A DNA stretch of 64,000 nt from DATBSL01 sp964561785 (GCA_964561785.1 CAZLRF010000010.1:40930-104929); one strand, 5' to 3'; positions 34,007 to 43,181 are shown, numbered from the stretch's first letter. Notes: a model not told the origin generated them from the sequence alone. Program-made: numbers and translations.

Positions 34007-35800
34007 ATGAGCAGCGACATCGTCATCGGCATGGCCGGGTCCGGGGGGGACGGGATCGTCTCCGCCGGCGACGCGATGATCACCGCGGCGGCCCTCGAGG
34101 GCTACCACGCGGTGCTCACGAAGAGCTTCGGTCCCCAGATCCGCGGCGGCGAGTCCTCCTGCCGCGTGCGCCTCTCGACGCGCCCGGTCCTCAGCTCGGG
34201 CGGCACGCTGGACGTGGCGGTGGCGCTCAACTGGGAGGACTTCCTGAAGTTCGGGGCGGAGCTGCCGGTGGGCGGGCGGACGAGCGTCGTCTATGAGAGC
34301 GCGACGAACGTCCCGCCCGAGCGGCTTCCCCTGCCCGGCGTCACGCCCCGGGAGGCGATCCCGGTCCCGATCGCGGAGATGGCGAAGAAGAACGCGGGAA
34401 CGGAGAAGGCGAAGAACTCCGTCGTGCTCGGGCTCCTCGCCGGCTGGCTGGGCGTCGGCCGCGACTCGCTCCTCGCCGGGCTCCGGAGGAAGTTCGCGAA
34501 GAAGGGCGCCGAGGTCCTGCAGGGCAACGAGAACGCGTTCGCCGCCGGCGTCGCGTACGCCGAGGCGAACCCCCTGCGCGAGCCGCGCACCCTCGACGCG
34601 CCCGCCGCGGCGATGAAGGAGGGCAAGCTCGTCGTGGACGGCAACGACATGTGCGCGGCGGCCGCCCTTTTCGCCGGGTGCGAGTTCTTCGGCGGCTACC
34701 CGATCACCCCCAGCTCCGAGATCATGCACTTCTTCGGGCGCGAGGTGTGGAAGTACGGCGGCGTCATGATCCAGTGCGAGGACGAGATCGCGGGGATCGG
34801 GGCGGTCGTGGGCGCGTCGTTCGCGGGCAAGAAGGCGATGACCGCCACCTCCGGCCCCGGGATGTCGCTCAAGACCGAGATGCTGGGCCTCGCCACGATC
34901 GCCGAGCTGCCCCTCGTGTGCGTCAACGTTCAGCGCGGCGGGCCCTCGACCGGCATCCCCACGAAGAGCGAGCAGTCGGACCTGTTCCAGGCCTGCTTCT
35001 CGGCCCACGGTGACGTGGTGCGCCCGGTGCTCGCTCCGATCTCGGTCGCCGACACGTTCGGGATCACCGTCGAGGCGTTCAACGTGGCCGAGCACTACCA
35101 GACGCCGGTCGTGATCCTCTCCGACCAGGAGATCGCCCAGCGCAAGGAGACGGTCGACCCGATCGACACGAAGGCCGTCACGATCGTGGAGCGCCGGCGA
35201 CCGATGGAGGCCGAGCTGGAGAAGTACGAGCGCTTCAAGGCCACGGACTCCGGCATCAGCCCGATCAGCCACCCGGGGATGCTCGGAGGGAACTACCTGG
35301 CCTCGGGGATCGAGCACAACGAGCGGGGGGCTCCGACCGCGAGCGGCGAGGTCCACGCGCGGATGAACGACAAGCGGATCCGCAAGCTCGACCCCCTGAA
35401 GCGGCGGAAGGACCTGTTCGTGATCGAGGGCGACCCCCACGCCCCGCTGGCGCTCGTCTCCTGGGGAAGCGTCGCCGGCACGACGCGCGAGGCGCTGGAG
35501 ATCGCGAAGGGCGAGGGCATCCGGGCCCGGCTCCTGGTGCCGAAGCTCCTGTTCCCCGTGGCCGAGGAGGTCTACGAGGACTTCTTCCGCGGCGTGCAGG
35601 CGGGCCTGGTCGTCGAGCAGTCGCACCAGGGGCAGCTCTACCGGATCCTGAGGATGTACGTGAGCGTGCCGGCGGGGGTGCGGTCGCTGGCGAGGAGCGG
35701 CTCGAACCCGATCCTTCCGGCGTCGATCGTCGAGCACCTCCAGAAGATCGTCCTCGGCCTCCAGCGACAGCGGGTGGCCGAGGTGGAGCCGGCGGGCTAG
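34007..35800 (+). CDS. korA: 2-oxoacid:ferredoxin oxidoreductase, fused gamma-alpha subunit
   Basis: The 597-residue protein joins a gamma domain (about 1-190; IVIGMAGSGGDGIVSAGDAM, SFGPQIRGGESSCRVRLS) to an alpha pyrimidine-binding domain (about 205-590; FFGGYPITPSSEIMHFFGRE, TATSGPGMSLKTEMLGLATI, VNVQRGGPSTGIPTKSEQSD). This KorA-type arrangement is used for 2-oxoglutarate:ferredoxin oxidoreductase, which converts 2-oxoglutarate and CoA to succinyl-CoA and CO2 with reduced ferredoxin. The beta subunit gene follows after 12 bases. No ferredoxin-like delta subunit is present, consistent with the two-subunit class. Substrate could also be another 2-oxoacid. Confidence 0.93.
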   Translation: MSSDIVIGMAGSGGDGIVSAGDAMITAAALEGYHAVLTKSFGPQIRGGESSCRVRLSTRPVLSSGGTLDVAVALNWEDFLKFGAELPVGGRTSVVYESATNVPPERLPLPGVTPREAIPVPIAEMAKKNAGTEKAKNSVVLGLLAGWLGVGRDSLLAGLRRKFAKKGAEVLQGNENAFAAGVAYAEANPLREPRTLDAPAAAMKEGKLVVDGNDMCAAAALFAGCEFFGGYPITPSSEIMHFFGREVWKYGGVMIQCEDEIAGIGAVVGASFAGKKAMTATSGPGMSLKTEMLGLATIAELPLVCVNVQRGGPSTGIPTKSEQSDLFQACFSAHGDVVRPVLAPISVADTFGITVEAFNVAEHYQTPVVILSDQEIAQRKETVDPIDTKAVTIVERRRPMEAELEKYERFKATDSGISPISHPGMLGGNYLASGIEHNERGAPTASGEVHARMNDKRIRKLDPLKRRKDLFVIEGDPHAPLALVSWGSVAGTTREALEIAKGEGIRARLLVPKLLFPVAEEVYEDFFRGVQAGLVVEQSHQGQLYRILRMYVSVPAGVRSLARSGSNPILPASIVEHLQKIVLGLQRQRVAEVEPAG

Positions 35801-35812
35801 GGAGAAACGACC

Positions 35813-36700
35813 ATGAGCACCACCACGCGTCCGGTGGAGGAGTACCAGGCGAAGGACTACAAGAGCGAGCTCAAGCCGATCTGGTGCCCGGGCTGCGGGG
35901 ACTTCGGCGTGGTCCAGGCCATCTACCGGGCGCTCGCGAGCGTGGGGAGGCCCCCCCACGAGATCGCGTTCGTGTCCGGGATCGGTTGCTCGAGCCGCAT
36001 TCCCGGCTACACGACCGCCTACGGCTTCAACTCGGTCCACGGCCGCGCGCTGCCGATCGCCCAGGGGATCAAGCTCGCGAACCCCGACCTCCTGGTCCTC
36101 GTGGCCGGGGGGGACGGCGACGGCTTCTCGATCGGCGGGGGCCACGTGGCCCACGCGGTGAGGCGGAACATGGACCTCACCTACATCGTGATGGACAACC
36201 AGATCTACGGCCTCACCAAGGGCCAGCTGTCGCCCACCTCGCCCCGCGGCCTCAAGACCTCGTCGTCGGCCTGGGGCAGCCTCGAGGACCCGGTGAACCC
36301 GCTGCTCTACGTCCTCGGCTACGGGGCGAGCTTCGTGGCCCAGGGCACGCCCGCCGACATGCCGGGCCTCGCCGCCGTGATCGAGGAGGCGATCCGCTTC
36401 CCGGGCTTCGCCTTCGTGAACGTCCAGTCGCCGTGCGTGACCTACGGCCAGGAGGAGCAGCAGCTCAGGGCCCACAAGACCGCGATGCAGGCGCTCGCGA
36501 GCCTCGGCCACGATCCCTCCGACCGGCTGAAGGCCATGGCCCTCGCCTCCGAGTACGGCCACAAGCTCTACACCGGGGTCTTCTACCGCAACCCGGAGCC
36601 GCCGCCCACGTACGAGGCCGAGGCGCGACGGCGGCAGGAGGAGGCGAAGGGCCAGGCCCTCCCCAAGGACCGCATCCTCGAGATGTTCCGGCCGCAGTAG
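35813..36700 (+). CDS. korB: 2-oxoacid:ferredoxin oxidoreductase beta subunit (TPP-binding)
   Basis: The 295-residue subunit carries the TPP/Mg motif VAGGDGDGFSIGGGHVAHAV ending near MDNQIYGLTKGQLSPTS, and the four cysteines that hold the single [4Fe-4S] cluster: Cys25 and Cys28 in WCPGCGDFGV, one in GIGCSSRIPGY and one in QSPCVTYG. The C-terminal PEPPPTYEAEARRRQEEAKG tail is charged. It forms the alpha-beta enzyme with the fused upstream subunit; translation start ATG 35813 follows GGAGAAACG. The carbamate kinase gene begins four bases after its stop and so likely shares the mRNA. Confidence 0.93.
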   Translation: MSTTTRPVEEYQAKDYKSELKPIWCPGCGDFGVVQAIYRALASVGRPPHEIAFVSGIGCSSRIPGYTTAYGFNSVHGRALPIAQGIKLANPDLLVLVAGGDGDGFSIGGGHVAHAVRRNMDLTYIVMDNQIYGLTKGQLSPTSPRGLKTSSSAWGSLEDPVNPLLYVLGYGASFVAQGTPADMPGLAAVIEEAIRFPGFAFVNVQSPCVTYGQEEQQLRAHKTAMQALASLGHDPSDRLKAMALASEYGHKLYTGVFYRNPEPPPTYEAEARRRQEEAKGQALPKDRILEMFRPQ

Positions 36701-36704
36701 GCGC

Positions 36705-37661
36705 ATGATCGACCCGCACCCCATCGTGCTCGTGGCCATGGGGGGCCACGCCTTCATGCAGCCGGGCGAGCGGGGCACGATCGACGACCACGAGAAGAAC
36801 GCGGCGCAGATCGCGGCGCTCCTGATGACTCTGGTCGAGCGCGACTACTACATCTGCGTGACGCACGGCAACGGGCCGCAGGTCGGGAACCTGCTCCTCC
36901 AGCAGGAGCACGCGCGCGAGGAGGTGCCCTCGCTGCCCCTCGACGTGCTGGTCGCGATGACGGAGGGCAGCCTCGGGTACATCCTCCAGCAGGCGCTGCT
37001 CAACGAGCTGCGCAAGCGCGAGATGAAGCGCTACGTGGTGACCGTGGTGACGCAGGTCGTGGTCGACGAGAAGGACCCGGCGTTCCAGGCCCCCAGCAAG
37101 CCGATCGGCCCCTTCCTTTCCCGCGAGGAGGCGGAGCGGCGGCGCGACCTGCTCGGATGGCAGGTGAAGGAGGACGCGGGCCGGGGCTGGCGCCGGCTCG
37201 TGCCGTCGCCCTCGCCGCTGCGGGTCATCCAGCGCCACATGATCCGCGACGCGGTGCGCCAGGGCCACATCGTGGTGGCCTGTGGCGGCGGCGGCATCCC
37301 CGTCAAGCGCCGGGAAGACGGCCAGTTCGCCGGGCTCGAGGCGGTCATCGACAAGGACCTCACCTCGAGCGTGCTCGCGACCGACGTCGGGGCGGCGCTC
37401 CTCGTGATCCTGACCGCGGTGCCCCAGGTCTACGTGAGCTACGGCACTTCCGAGCAGCGCGCGCTCGGCGCGGTGACCCTCGAGGAGATCGAGCGGCTCC
37501 ACGCGGAGGGGCACTTCCCCCCGGGCAGCATGGGGCCGAAGATCGAGGCGGTCATCCGCTTCCTCCGCTCCGGCGGGCGCCGGGCCCTCATCACGAACCC
37601 GGAGAGCCTCCCCCTCGCCATCGAGGGCCGGGCGGGCACCCACTTCGTGGGCGGGATCTAG
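36705..37661 (+). CDS. arcC: Carbamate kinase
   Basis: The 318-residue amino-acid-kinase-fold enzyme has the family landmarks THGNGPQVGNLLLQQEHARE, EGSLGYILQQAL, VVACGGGGIPVKR, GLEAVIDKDLTSSVLATDVG and GSMGPKIEAVIRFL. It transfers phosphate between carbamoyl phosphate and ADP, making ATP during arginine/citrulline or allantoin breakdown. No arginine deiminase, ornithine transcarbamylase or oxamate transcarbamylase gene is nearby, so the source of carbamoyl phosphate is unknown. Position after korAB suggests expression with anaerobic or ferredoxin-linked metabolism. Confidence 0.94.
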   Translation: MIDPHPIVLVAMGGHAFMQPGERGTIDDHEKNAAQIAALLMTLVERDYYICVTHGNGPQVGNLLLQQEHAREEVPSLPLDVLVAMTEGSLGYILQQALLNELRKREMKRYVVTVVTQVVVDEKDPAFQAPSKPIGPFLSREEAERRRDLLGWQVKEDAGRGWRRLVPSPSPLRVIQRHMIRDAVRQGHIVVACGGGGIPVKRREDGQFAGLEAVIDKDLTSSVLATDVGAALLVILTAVPQVYVSYGTSEQRALGAVTLEEIERLHAEGHFPPGSMGPKIEAVIRFLRSGGRRALITNPESLPLAIEGRAGTHFVGGI

Positions 37662-37675
37662 GCAGGAGGGAGCGG

Positions 37676-38659
37676 GTGAGCGACCGCGTCCTGCGCTGGG
37701 GCCTCCTCGGCACCGCGCGCATCAACCGCATGCTCGTCCCGCCGCTGCAGGCCTGCGGTCGGAACCGCCTCGTCGCGGTGGCGAGCCGCGACCGCGGGCG
37801 GGCCGAGGCGTACGCGCGGGAGTGGGGGATCGAGCGGGCCTACGGGTCCTACGACGCCCTCCTCGCCGACCCGCAGATCGACGTCGTCTACGTCCCCCTG
37901 CCGAACCACCTGCACGCGGAGTGGACGATCCGGGCCGCACGGGCGGGCAAGCACGTGCTGTGCGAGAAGCCGCTCGCCCTGACGGTGGGCGAGGTCGACG
38001 CGATGGCGGCCGCCGCGCGGGAGGCGGGCGTGGTGCTCGCCGAGGCGTTCATGTACCGGCACCACCCGCAGACGCTGAAGGCGAAGGAGCTGGTGGACTC
38101 GGGCGCGATCGGCGCGGTCCGCTTCGTGCGCGGCACGTTCAGCTTCCCGCTCACCCGGGCGAACGACGTGCGCCTGCGGCCCGAGTGGGGCGGCGGGTGT
38201 CTGTGGGACGTGGGCTGCTACCCGCTCAGCTTCGCGCGGTTCCTGCTCGGCGCGGAGCCGCTCGAGGTCGTGGGCTCGCAGGTGCTCGGGCCGACCGGGA
38301 TCGACGAGACCTTCGCCGGGCAGCTCGTGTTCCCGGGCGGGGTGCTCGCCCAGCTCGACGCGGGGTTCCGCAGCCCGGTCCGCGCCGAGCTGGAGGTGGC
38401 CGGGACCGACGGGGTGCTGCGGGTGCGCAACCCCTGGAAGCCCGACCCGCGAACGCCGATGGTGCTCGAGCGGGGCGACATGCGGGAGGAGGTCCCGGCG
38501 CCCGACGCCGACCGCTACCTGCTGGAGATCGAGGACCTGGCGGCGGGCATCCTCGACGGGCGCCCGCCGCGCGTGTCGCTCGCCGAGAGCCGGGGCAACG
38601 TGGCCGCGATCGTGGCTCTCCTCGATTCGGCCCGCACCGCTCGTCCGATCAGGCCGTAG
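37676..38659 (+). CDS. Gfo/Idh/MocA-family oxidoreductase
   Basis: The 327-residue NAD(P)-dependent enzyme starts at GTG 37676 after GGAGGG. The Rossmann part has LRWGLLGTARINRMLVPPLQ, VYVPLPNHLHAEWTIRAARA and GKHVLCEKPLALT, with Lys of EKP as the usual catalytic lysine; the C-terminal domain has AEAFMYRHHPQTLKAKELVD and GGCLWDVGCYPLSFARFLLG (D and H/Y of the second half-site). The family oxidises or reduces sugars, inositols and biliverdin-like substrates; the sequence is closest in style to the sugar/xylose or dihydrodiol dehydrogenase type. Its stop is one base from the convergent aldo/keto reductase gene. Confidence 0.92.
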   Translation: MSDRVLRWGLLGTARINRMLVPPLQACGRNRLVAVASRDRGRAEAYAREWGIERAYGSYDALLADPQIDVVYVPLPNHLHAEWTIRAARAGKHVLCEKPLALTVGEVDAMAAAAREAGVVLAEAFMYRHHPQTLKAKELVDSGAIGAVRFVRGTFSFPLTRANDVRLRPEWGGGCLWDVGCYPLSFARFLLGAEPLEVVGSQVLGPTGIDETFAGQLVFPGGVLAQLDAGFRSPVRAELEVAGTDGVLRVRNPWKPDPRTPMVLERGDMREEVPAPDADRYLLEIEDLAAGILDGRPPRVSLAESRGNVAAIVALLDSARTARPIRP

Positions 38660-38660
38660 G

Positions 38661-39533
38661 CTACCCCCGGACGCTGGCCTTCGGGATCCGCACCAGCAGG
38701 TCCTCGAGCTGCTTGCGGTTCTCGGCGCCGATCGTGAAGCAGTCGAGGACCGGCGAGGCGAGCGCGTACTGGAGCGCGTCGTCGATCCGGCCGCTGAGGC
38801 GGCCCGCGCCCACGACCTTCATCCCGATGATGCCCTTGCCCTTGCGCTTCATCTCCGCGAGCACGGGGAGGACCTCCTCGACGCTCGCGTCCATGATGAC
38901 GCCCGCGGGGTTGAGCCGGGCGAGGTCCACCTCGACCCAGTCGCTGGCCGCGGCGGCCTTGAGGGCCCCGAAGTCGTGGCAGGAGACGCCGTGGGCGCGG
39001 ATGATCCCTTTCTCCTTCGCCTCCGACAGCACGGCCATCGCCCCCGCCCGCTCCTTCGGCCAGTCGGCCGACATCATGCAGTGCAGGAGCACGATGTCGA
39101 GCATCTCCGTCCCGATCTCCTTGCGGAAGCGGTCGAGGTCGGCCCGCATCTCCTTCTCGGTGCGGGCGTGGGTCTTGGTCATGATGACGACCTTGTCCCG
39201 GGCCACGGTCTGCAGCGCCCCCCGGGCGTGGGGGTGGGTGCCGTACTGGTCGGCGAGGTCCCACACCGTCACGCCCTGGTCGACGCCGGCCCGCAGCAGC
39301 TCGACCACCCCGTCGAAGCCGAGCCCGCGGATCTGGTTCGAGGACTTGCCGACGCCGTTCGTGCCGGTGCCCTGCCAGAGGCGGGAGACCATGATCCCGG
39401 TCTTCCCGAGGGGGACGACGTCCTGCGCCGTCTTGGCCTTCGAGGCGGCGAAGAGATGGCGGGGGAAGGCGTGCGCCCCCGCCGCCGCACCGCCGAGAAG
39501 TGAACCCCTGCGCAGGAACTCGCGACGCTTCAT
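38661..39533 (-). CDS. Tat-exported aldo/keto reductase
   Basis: The 290-residue protein opens MKRREFLRRGSLLGGAAAGA, a canonical twin-arginine signal, so a folded cofactor-loaded enzyme would be exported. The barrel shows VPLGKTGIMVSRLWQGTGTN, VTVWDLADQYGTH (catalytic Asp and Tyr), VIMTKTH (Lys) and MLDIVLLHCM (His). The C-terminal AKR portion is short relative to the 310-330 of typical members, and NADPH-anchoring residues after GIIGMKVVGAGRL are not obvious; the family of Tat-signal aldo/keto reductases is common in acidobacteria and planctomycetes with unknown substrates. TAGAAT stands 36 bases before the ATG. Confidence 0.9.
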   Translation of the reverse strand: MKRREFLRRGSLLGGAAAGAHAFPRHLFAASKAKTAQDVVPLGKTGIMVSRLWQGTGTNGVGKSSNQIRGLGFDGVVELLRAGVDQGVTVWDLADQYGTHPHARGALQTVARDKVVIMTKTHARTEKEMRADLDRFRKEIGTEMLDIVLLHCMMSADWPKERAGAMAVLSEAKEKGIIRAHGVSCHDFGALKAAAASDWVEVDLARLNPAGVIMDASVEEVLPVLAEMKRKGKGIIGMKVVGAGRLSGRIDDALQYALASPVLDCFTIGAENRKQLEDLLVRIPKASVRG

Positions 39534-39569
39534 GTCTGACCTCCTCGTCCGACCGGGACCCTTGAGGCC

Positions 39570-39575
39570 ATTCTA
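39570..39575 (-). promoter_or_regulatory. TAGAAT -10 element of the exported aldo/keto reductase gene
   Basis: Minus-strand TAGAAT ends 36 bases before ATG 39533 in the 99-base gap next to the M1 peptidase stop. No -35 match. Confidence 0.4.
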
Positions 39576-39632
39576 GGCGGTCTGCCCCCGGAAGCGCCAG
39601 CAGCGCCGCCGGCCACGCCGGTCTGCGGAGGG

Positions 39633-41426
39633 TCAGGAGGAGGCCGCGTCCTCGTACTTCTCGATCACGGAGCCGGCCACGCGCCGGGACAGGGAGTGAT
39701 AGAGGGGCGAGGCCTCGGCGAAGACCGCGCGGGCGAGCGCCCTCGTGCGGGGGTGGCGTCCCATCGCGGCGTACAGCGGGCGCAGGTACTTCATGCGCCC
39801 GACCCCGAGCAGGACCGCGCGCAGGCGCGGGAACGCGGGCTCGTAGTCCGAGCCGGCCGCGATCGTGAGCCACTCGACGAGGATCTCGTGGTTGCCCCGG
39901 GAGCCGAGCGAGAGCGCGGCGTCGAGCCATGCGCAGCCCTCACGATCGATCTGCCGCGGCAGGTTCTGCAGGTAGACGAGCGTCTCTCCCGGGCTCCAGC
40001 CCCGGATGGCCTCCGCCGACGGCAGCTCGCCGCGGGGGAACTCCGAGGCGAGCCGCACGAGGGCCTCGAGCCGCGCCGAGCGGAACACCGGCGCGCTCGC
40101 CGGCATCCCGGGCCCGTAGAGCCACTCCTGCGCCCCGACCCGCCCGGCGAGCCCCGGCAGCCGCTCCTCCAGGAAGGCGAGGAACTCCTCGGTCGTGATC
40201 GAGGTGAAGCGGAAGCGCGCCATGTAATCGCGCATGAAGCGGTCGAAGGCGGGGCGGCCGGCCTCGCGCTCGAGGAGGGCGACGAAGCGGGCGCCCTTCT
40301 CGTACGGGATCGAGGAGAACGCGTCGTCGGGGTCCGTCCCCCGAAGCTCGGTGCGCAGGCGGGTGAGGGGAGACTCTCTTCCGAAGCGCCGGAGCGACTC
40401 CTCGAGCGCCTTCTCCCCGATCGCCCAAGCGAGCACGGTCGCCTCCTCGCCGCGAAGCACCTCGAGCAGCCGTCGCTCCGCCCACACCGTGAAGCCCTCG
40501 TTCAGCCAGAAGTGCTCCATGTCGGCGTTCGTCACGAGGTTGCCCGTCCAGGAGTGGGCGAGCTCGTGCACGACCACGTCGACGAGCGAGCGGTCCCCGG
40601 CGAGGAGCGTCGGGGTGAGGAACGTCATCCGCGGGTTCTCCATCCCCCCGTAGGGGAAGGCCGGGGGGAGGACCAGCATGTCGAAGCGGTCCCAGACGTA
40701 CGGGCCGAAGAGATCCTCGGCCCGCGCCATCATCGACTCCGTCTCCGCGAACTCGTGAACGGCGGCCTCGAGCGTCGGGGGCTCGGCGAACACGCGCGTG
40801 CGGGGCCCGACGTCCCGCGAGTCGAGCCGCCCCGCCGCGAGCGCGAGGAGGTAAGGGGGGATCGGCTGCGGCATGCGGAAACGCCACGCCGTCGTCCCCG
40901 GCCGCGATCCGGGCTCGCGGCCCTCGAGCCCCGCCGACAGGACTACGTCGAGCGGCGCGTCCACCTCGACCGTCGCCTCGTAGGTCAGGCGCTGGCGGGG
41001 CGTGTCGGGCAGCGGCACGAGGCTTCGGGCGTGGATCGCCTGGCACTGGCTGAAGAGGAACGGATGGGTCCCGCCGGCGGTCTGCCCCGGCTCGAGCCAC
41101 TGCAGGGCCGGGGCATCGGGGAGCGTGCGGTATCGGACCACGACCTCTCGGGTCCCGGGGGGGAGGTGGAGCCGGAGCCGCCGGCCGAGGATCGGCTCCT
41201 CGGGTCCGAGATCGAAGGGTACGTCCGCGCCGTCGCCGGTGCGGACCTCCCGGACTTCGAGGCGACGGGTGTCGAGGTCGAGGGGGCCCCCCGAGGGGGC
41301 GCCGAGATCGAGCGCGGCCTCGCCCGAGACCTCGCGCGCCCCGAAGTCGACCGCGAGGCGCAGCCGCAGGTGGCGCGGGCGCGGCTGGTCGGAGTCGGCG
41401 TGCGAGTGAGGGTCGAGCCGGGCCAT
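39633..41426 (-). CDS. M1-family metallopeptidase, leukotriene-A4-hydrolase-like aminopeptidase
   Basis: The 597-residue protein matches the three-domain LTA4H group: an N-terminal beta domain, a thermolysin-like centre and an ARM-like C-terminal domain. Key residues are in place: exopeptidase motif Gly260-Gly-Met-Glu-Asn264, zinc site HELAH (His287, Glu288, His291) with Glu310 in WLNEGF, and Tyr375 in SIPYEKG. LTA4H-type bacterial enzymes are aminopeptidases. No signal peptide is seen, so it is probably cytoplasmic. Its ATG shares one base with the stop of the roadblock-like gene (TGATG), so it is translated by coupling in the ParA/roadblock operon. Confidence 0.94.
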   Translation of the reverse strand: MARLDPHSHADSDQPRPRHLRLRLAVDFGAREVSGEAALDLGAPSGGPLDLDTRRLEVREVRTGDGADVPFDLGPEEPILGRRLRLHLPPGTREVVVRYRTLPDAPALQWLEPGQTAGGTHPFLFSQCQAIHARSLVPLPDTPRQRLTYEATVEVDAPLDVVLSAGLEGREPGSRPGTTAWRFRMPQPIPPYLLALAAGRLDSRDVGPRTRVFAEPPTLEAAVHEFAETESMMARAEDLFGPYVWDRFDMLVLPPAFPYGGMENPRMTFLTPTLLAGDRSLVDVVVHELAHSWTGNLVTNADMEHFWLNEGFTVWAERRLLEVLRGEEATVLAWAIGEKALEESLRRFGRESPLTRLRTELRGTDPDDAFSSIPYEKGARFVALLEREAGRPAFDRFMRDYMARFRFTSITTEEFLAFLEERLPGLAGRVGAQEWLYGPGMPASAPVFRSARLEALVRLASEFPRGELPSAEAIRGWSPGETLVYLQNLPRQIDREGCAWLDAALSLGSRGNHEILVEWLTIAAGSDYEPAFPRLRAVLLGVGRMKYLRPLYAAMGRHPRTRALARAVFAEASPLYHSLSRRVAGSVIEKYEDAASS

Positions 41427-42370
41427 CAGGCCCCGGCGCCGCGGTGGATCTCGGCGTCGATCGACGGCCGGCTCTCGGGGCGGACGGGGGCGTCCCCGAT
41501 GAAGGCGGCGGTGACGAGCCCCTCGGCGAGGGGCACCCGCCAGGCGGTGAGGTGCCGGCCCATGAGGGGCGCCGAGATCGAGCGGGTCGGAGCGTCCTTC
41601 AGCGTGCGCTCGAGGGTCGCGACGAGCTTCGCCGCGATCGCCTCGGGCCCCGGCGCGGGCCACTCGCCCCGCGCGGCGAACACCTGGCCCGCCGGGTCCA
41701 CGAGCATCGCCCCCTGCGCCGACGCGAGGGCGAGGCAGGACTCCACGATCTCGTCCCACGTCGGGGGCGAGGGCTCACCGGCCGGGACGCCGTCCTCGTC
41801 GAGCTCCACGTCGAAGGGCGAGCCCGAAGTGTCGTACGTCTCGGGGAGCTCCTCGAACGGGGGGGCCTCGGGCGCGCCCACCATCTCCTCGGGAGAGACG
41901 GCCTCCTCGGGGGGAGCGGTTTCGGTCGGGGTGGCCGCGTTCGTCGCGACGTCGATGCCTGCGTCCTCGGCCACCTCGGTCTCCGGGTCGGGGGGACCGA
42001 AGGCGGCGAACGGGTCCTCGGTCGGCCCGGAGGCCTCCACCGGCGCCTCATCCCACGAGGGAGGAGGAGGCGTCTGCGCTTCGAACGGGGCCGGGGCGGA
42101 GGATCCGGGCTCGGGAGGAGGGGGGGGCGGCGCGGTGGTGGGCGCCGACACCGTCGCCTCGCCGAGGATCGGTGCGACCGGGGGGGGAGGGAAGGGCACG
42201 TCCGTCGGGGGGGCGGCCCGGCGAGGCGGCGGCGCGGGGGGGGCGAGCGGCTCGTGAGGCGCCGCGGAGGTCGTCGAGCGGTCGTCCCGGCGGCGCCGCT
42301 GGTGCAGCCGGCGCGCGATCTCTCGGGCGACGTCGAGGTCAGAGGAGCTGGCGGGGGGGTTCAGCTTCAT
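41426..42370 (-). CDS. Proline/acid-rich protein with C-terminal roadblock/LC7-like domain
   Basis: The 314-residue protein has a basic N-terminal helix (LDVAREIARRLHQRRRRDD), a disordered region of about 150 residues dominated by Pro, Ala and Glu, and a folded C-terminal domain from about residue 205: VESCLALASAQGAMLVDPAG, QVFAARGEWP, then SAPLMGRHLTAWRVPLAEGL VTAAFIGD. This helix-strand order, with 'GAMLVDPAGQVFA', is that of roadblock/LC7 (MglB-type) domains, which act as GAPs or scaffolds for MglA GTPases. The match is moderate. It overlaps the ParA gene by 32 bases. An MglA-type GTPase is encoded 13 kb away (55328). Confidence 0.7.
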   Translation of the reverse strand: MKLNPPASSSDLDVAREIARRLHQRRRRDDRSTTSAAPHEPLAPPAPPPRRAAPPTDVPFPPPPVAPILGEATVSAPTTAPPPPPPEPGSSAPAPFEAQTPPPPSWDEAPVEASGPTEDPFAAFGPPDPETEVAEDAGIDVATNAATPTETAPPEEAVSPEEMVGAPEAPPFEELPETYDTSGSPFDVELDEDGVPAGEPSPPTWDEIVESCLALASAQGAMLVDPAGQVFAARGEWPAPGPEAIAAKLVATLERTLKDAPTRSISAPLMGRHLTAWRVPLAEGLVTAAFIGDAPVRPESRPSIDAEIHRGAGA

Positions 42371-43157
42371 GGGGCCTCTCCATCCCGTCGAGCCGGTTCA
42401 TGCGGCCCTCGAGCTCGTCGGCGAGTAGGTCGAAGCGGCGCGACTCGGGCCCCCCGGCGCCTCCGCCGAGGAAGCCGACGGGCACGCCGAGAGCGCTCGC
42501 GCGCGCGAAGGCCTCGGTGCGCGGGACCACGGTCTCGAGGACGTCGGGAAAGCCGCTCCAGATCTCCCCGAGCACCGACTGGCTGCCCGGGCGGTCCCGG
42601 TCGACGAGGGTGGGCAGGATGCCGAGCAGGCGCAGCCGCGGGTTGCGGCTCGCCTGCACGTGCTCGACCACCTTGAGCGCCTGGCCGACCGAGCGCAGGG
42701 CGAGGGACTCGGTCTGGAAGGCGAGGAGGGCGAAATCGGCCGAGGCCAGGGCGGCGGTGGTCACGCGTCCGAGACCGGAGGGGGTGTCGACGACCACCAG
42801 GTCGTAGCCGTTCTCGCAGGCGGAGAGCGCCCCGGCGAGGGCGCCCTCGCGCGCCACCTCCGCCTCGAAGGAGTCGACGTCGGTCGCGTCGAGCCGTCCG
42901 CGCGGGAGCAGGCTGAGCCCGGCCAGCCGGGTGGACAGCACGACCTCCCGGGGCGACGCCACGCCGGCGAGCAGCTCGGCGAGGCCGGCGAGCTCGGTGT
43001 CGCCCTTGGCGAGCGAAAGGCCGATCGCCCCCTGCGGGTCGAGGTCGGCCAGCAGCGTCCGGCGGCCCCTCTCGGCGAACGCCACCGCGAGGTTGAGCGC
43101 GACCGTCGTCTTGCCGACTCCGCCCTTCTGGCTCGCGATCGCCACGCGCCGTGCCAT
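42339..43157 (-). CDS. ParA-family ATPase
   Basis: The 272-residue protein starts at ATG 43157 behind GGAGG. It carries the deviant Walker A QKGGVGKTT (Lys11, Lys16), LLADLDPQGAIGLSLAKGD as switch I, and LVVVDTPSGLGRVTTAALAS as Walker B. It lacks an N-terminal DNA-binding extension, like small plasmid type Ib or cargo-positioning ParAs. A Gly-rich loop near the end (GVPVGFLGGGAGGPESRRFD) is unusual. No parB or parS-like repeat was found next to it. Overlap with the roadblock-domain gene suggests a non-chromosomal cargo. Confidence 0.9.
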   Translation of the reverse strand: MARRVAIASQKGGVGKTTVALNLAVAFAERGRRTLLADLDPQGAIGLSLAKGDTELAGLAELLAGVASPREVVLSTRLAGLSLLPRGRLDATDVDSFEAEVAREGALAGALSACENGYDLVVVDTPSGLGRVTTAALASADFALLAFQTESLALRSVGQALKVVEHVQASRNPRLRLLGILPTLVDRDRPGSQSVLGEIWSGFPDVLETVVPRTEAFARASALGVPVGFLGGGAGGPESRRFDLLADELEGRMNRLDGMERPHEAEPPRQLL

Positions 43158-43181
43158 CCGCACCTCCACGGTGTGGGGGCA

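Noticed and set aside
42339..43157. A chromosome-partition parAB locus
   Set aside because: No parB and no parS-like palindrome near the ParA gene; the overlapping gene is a roadblock-like protein instead.
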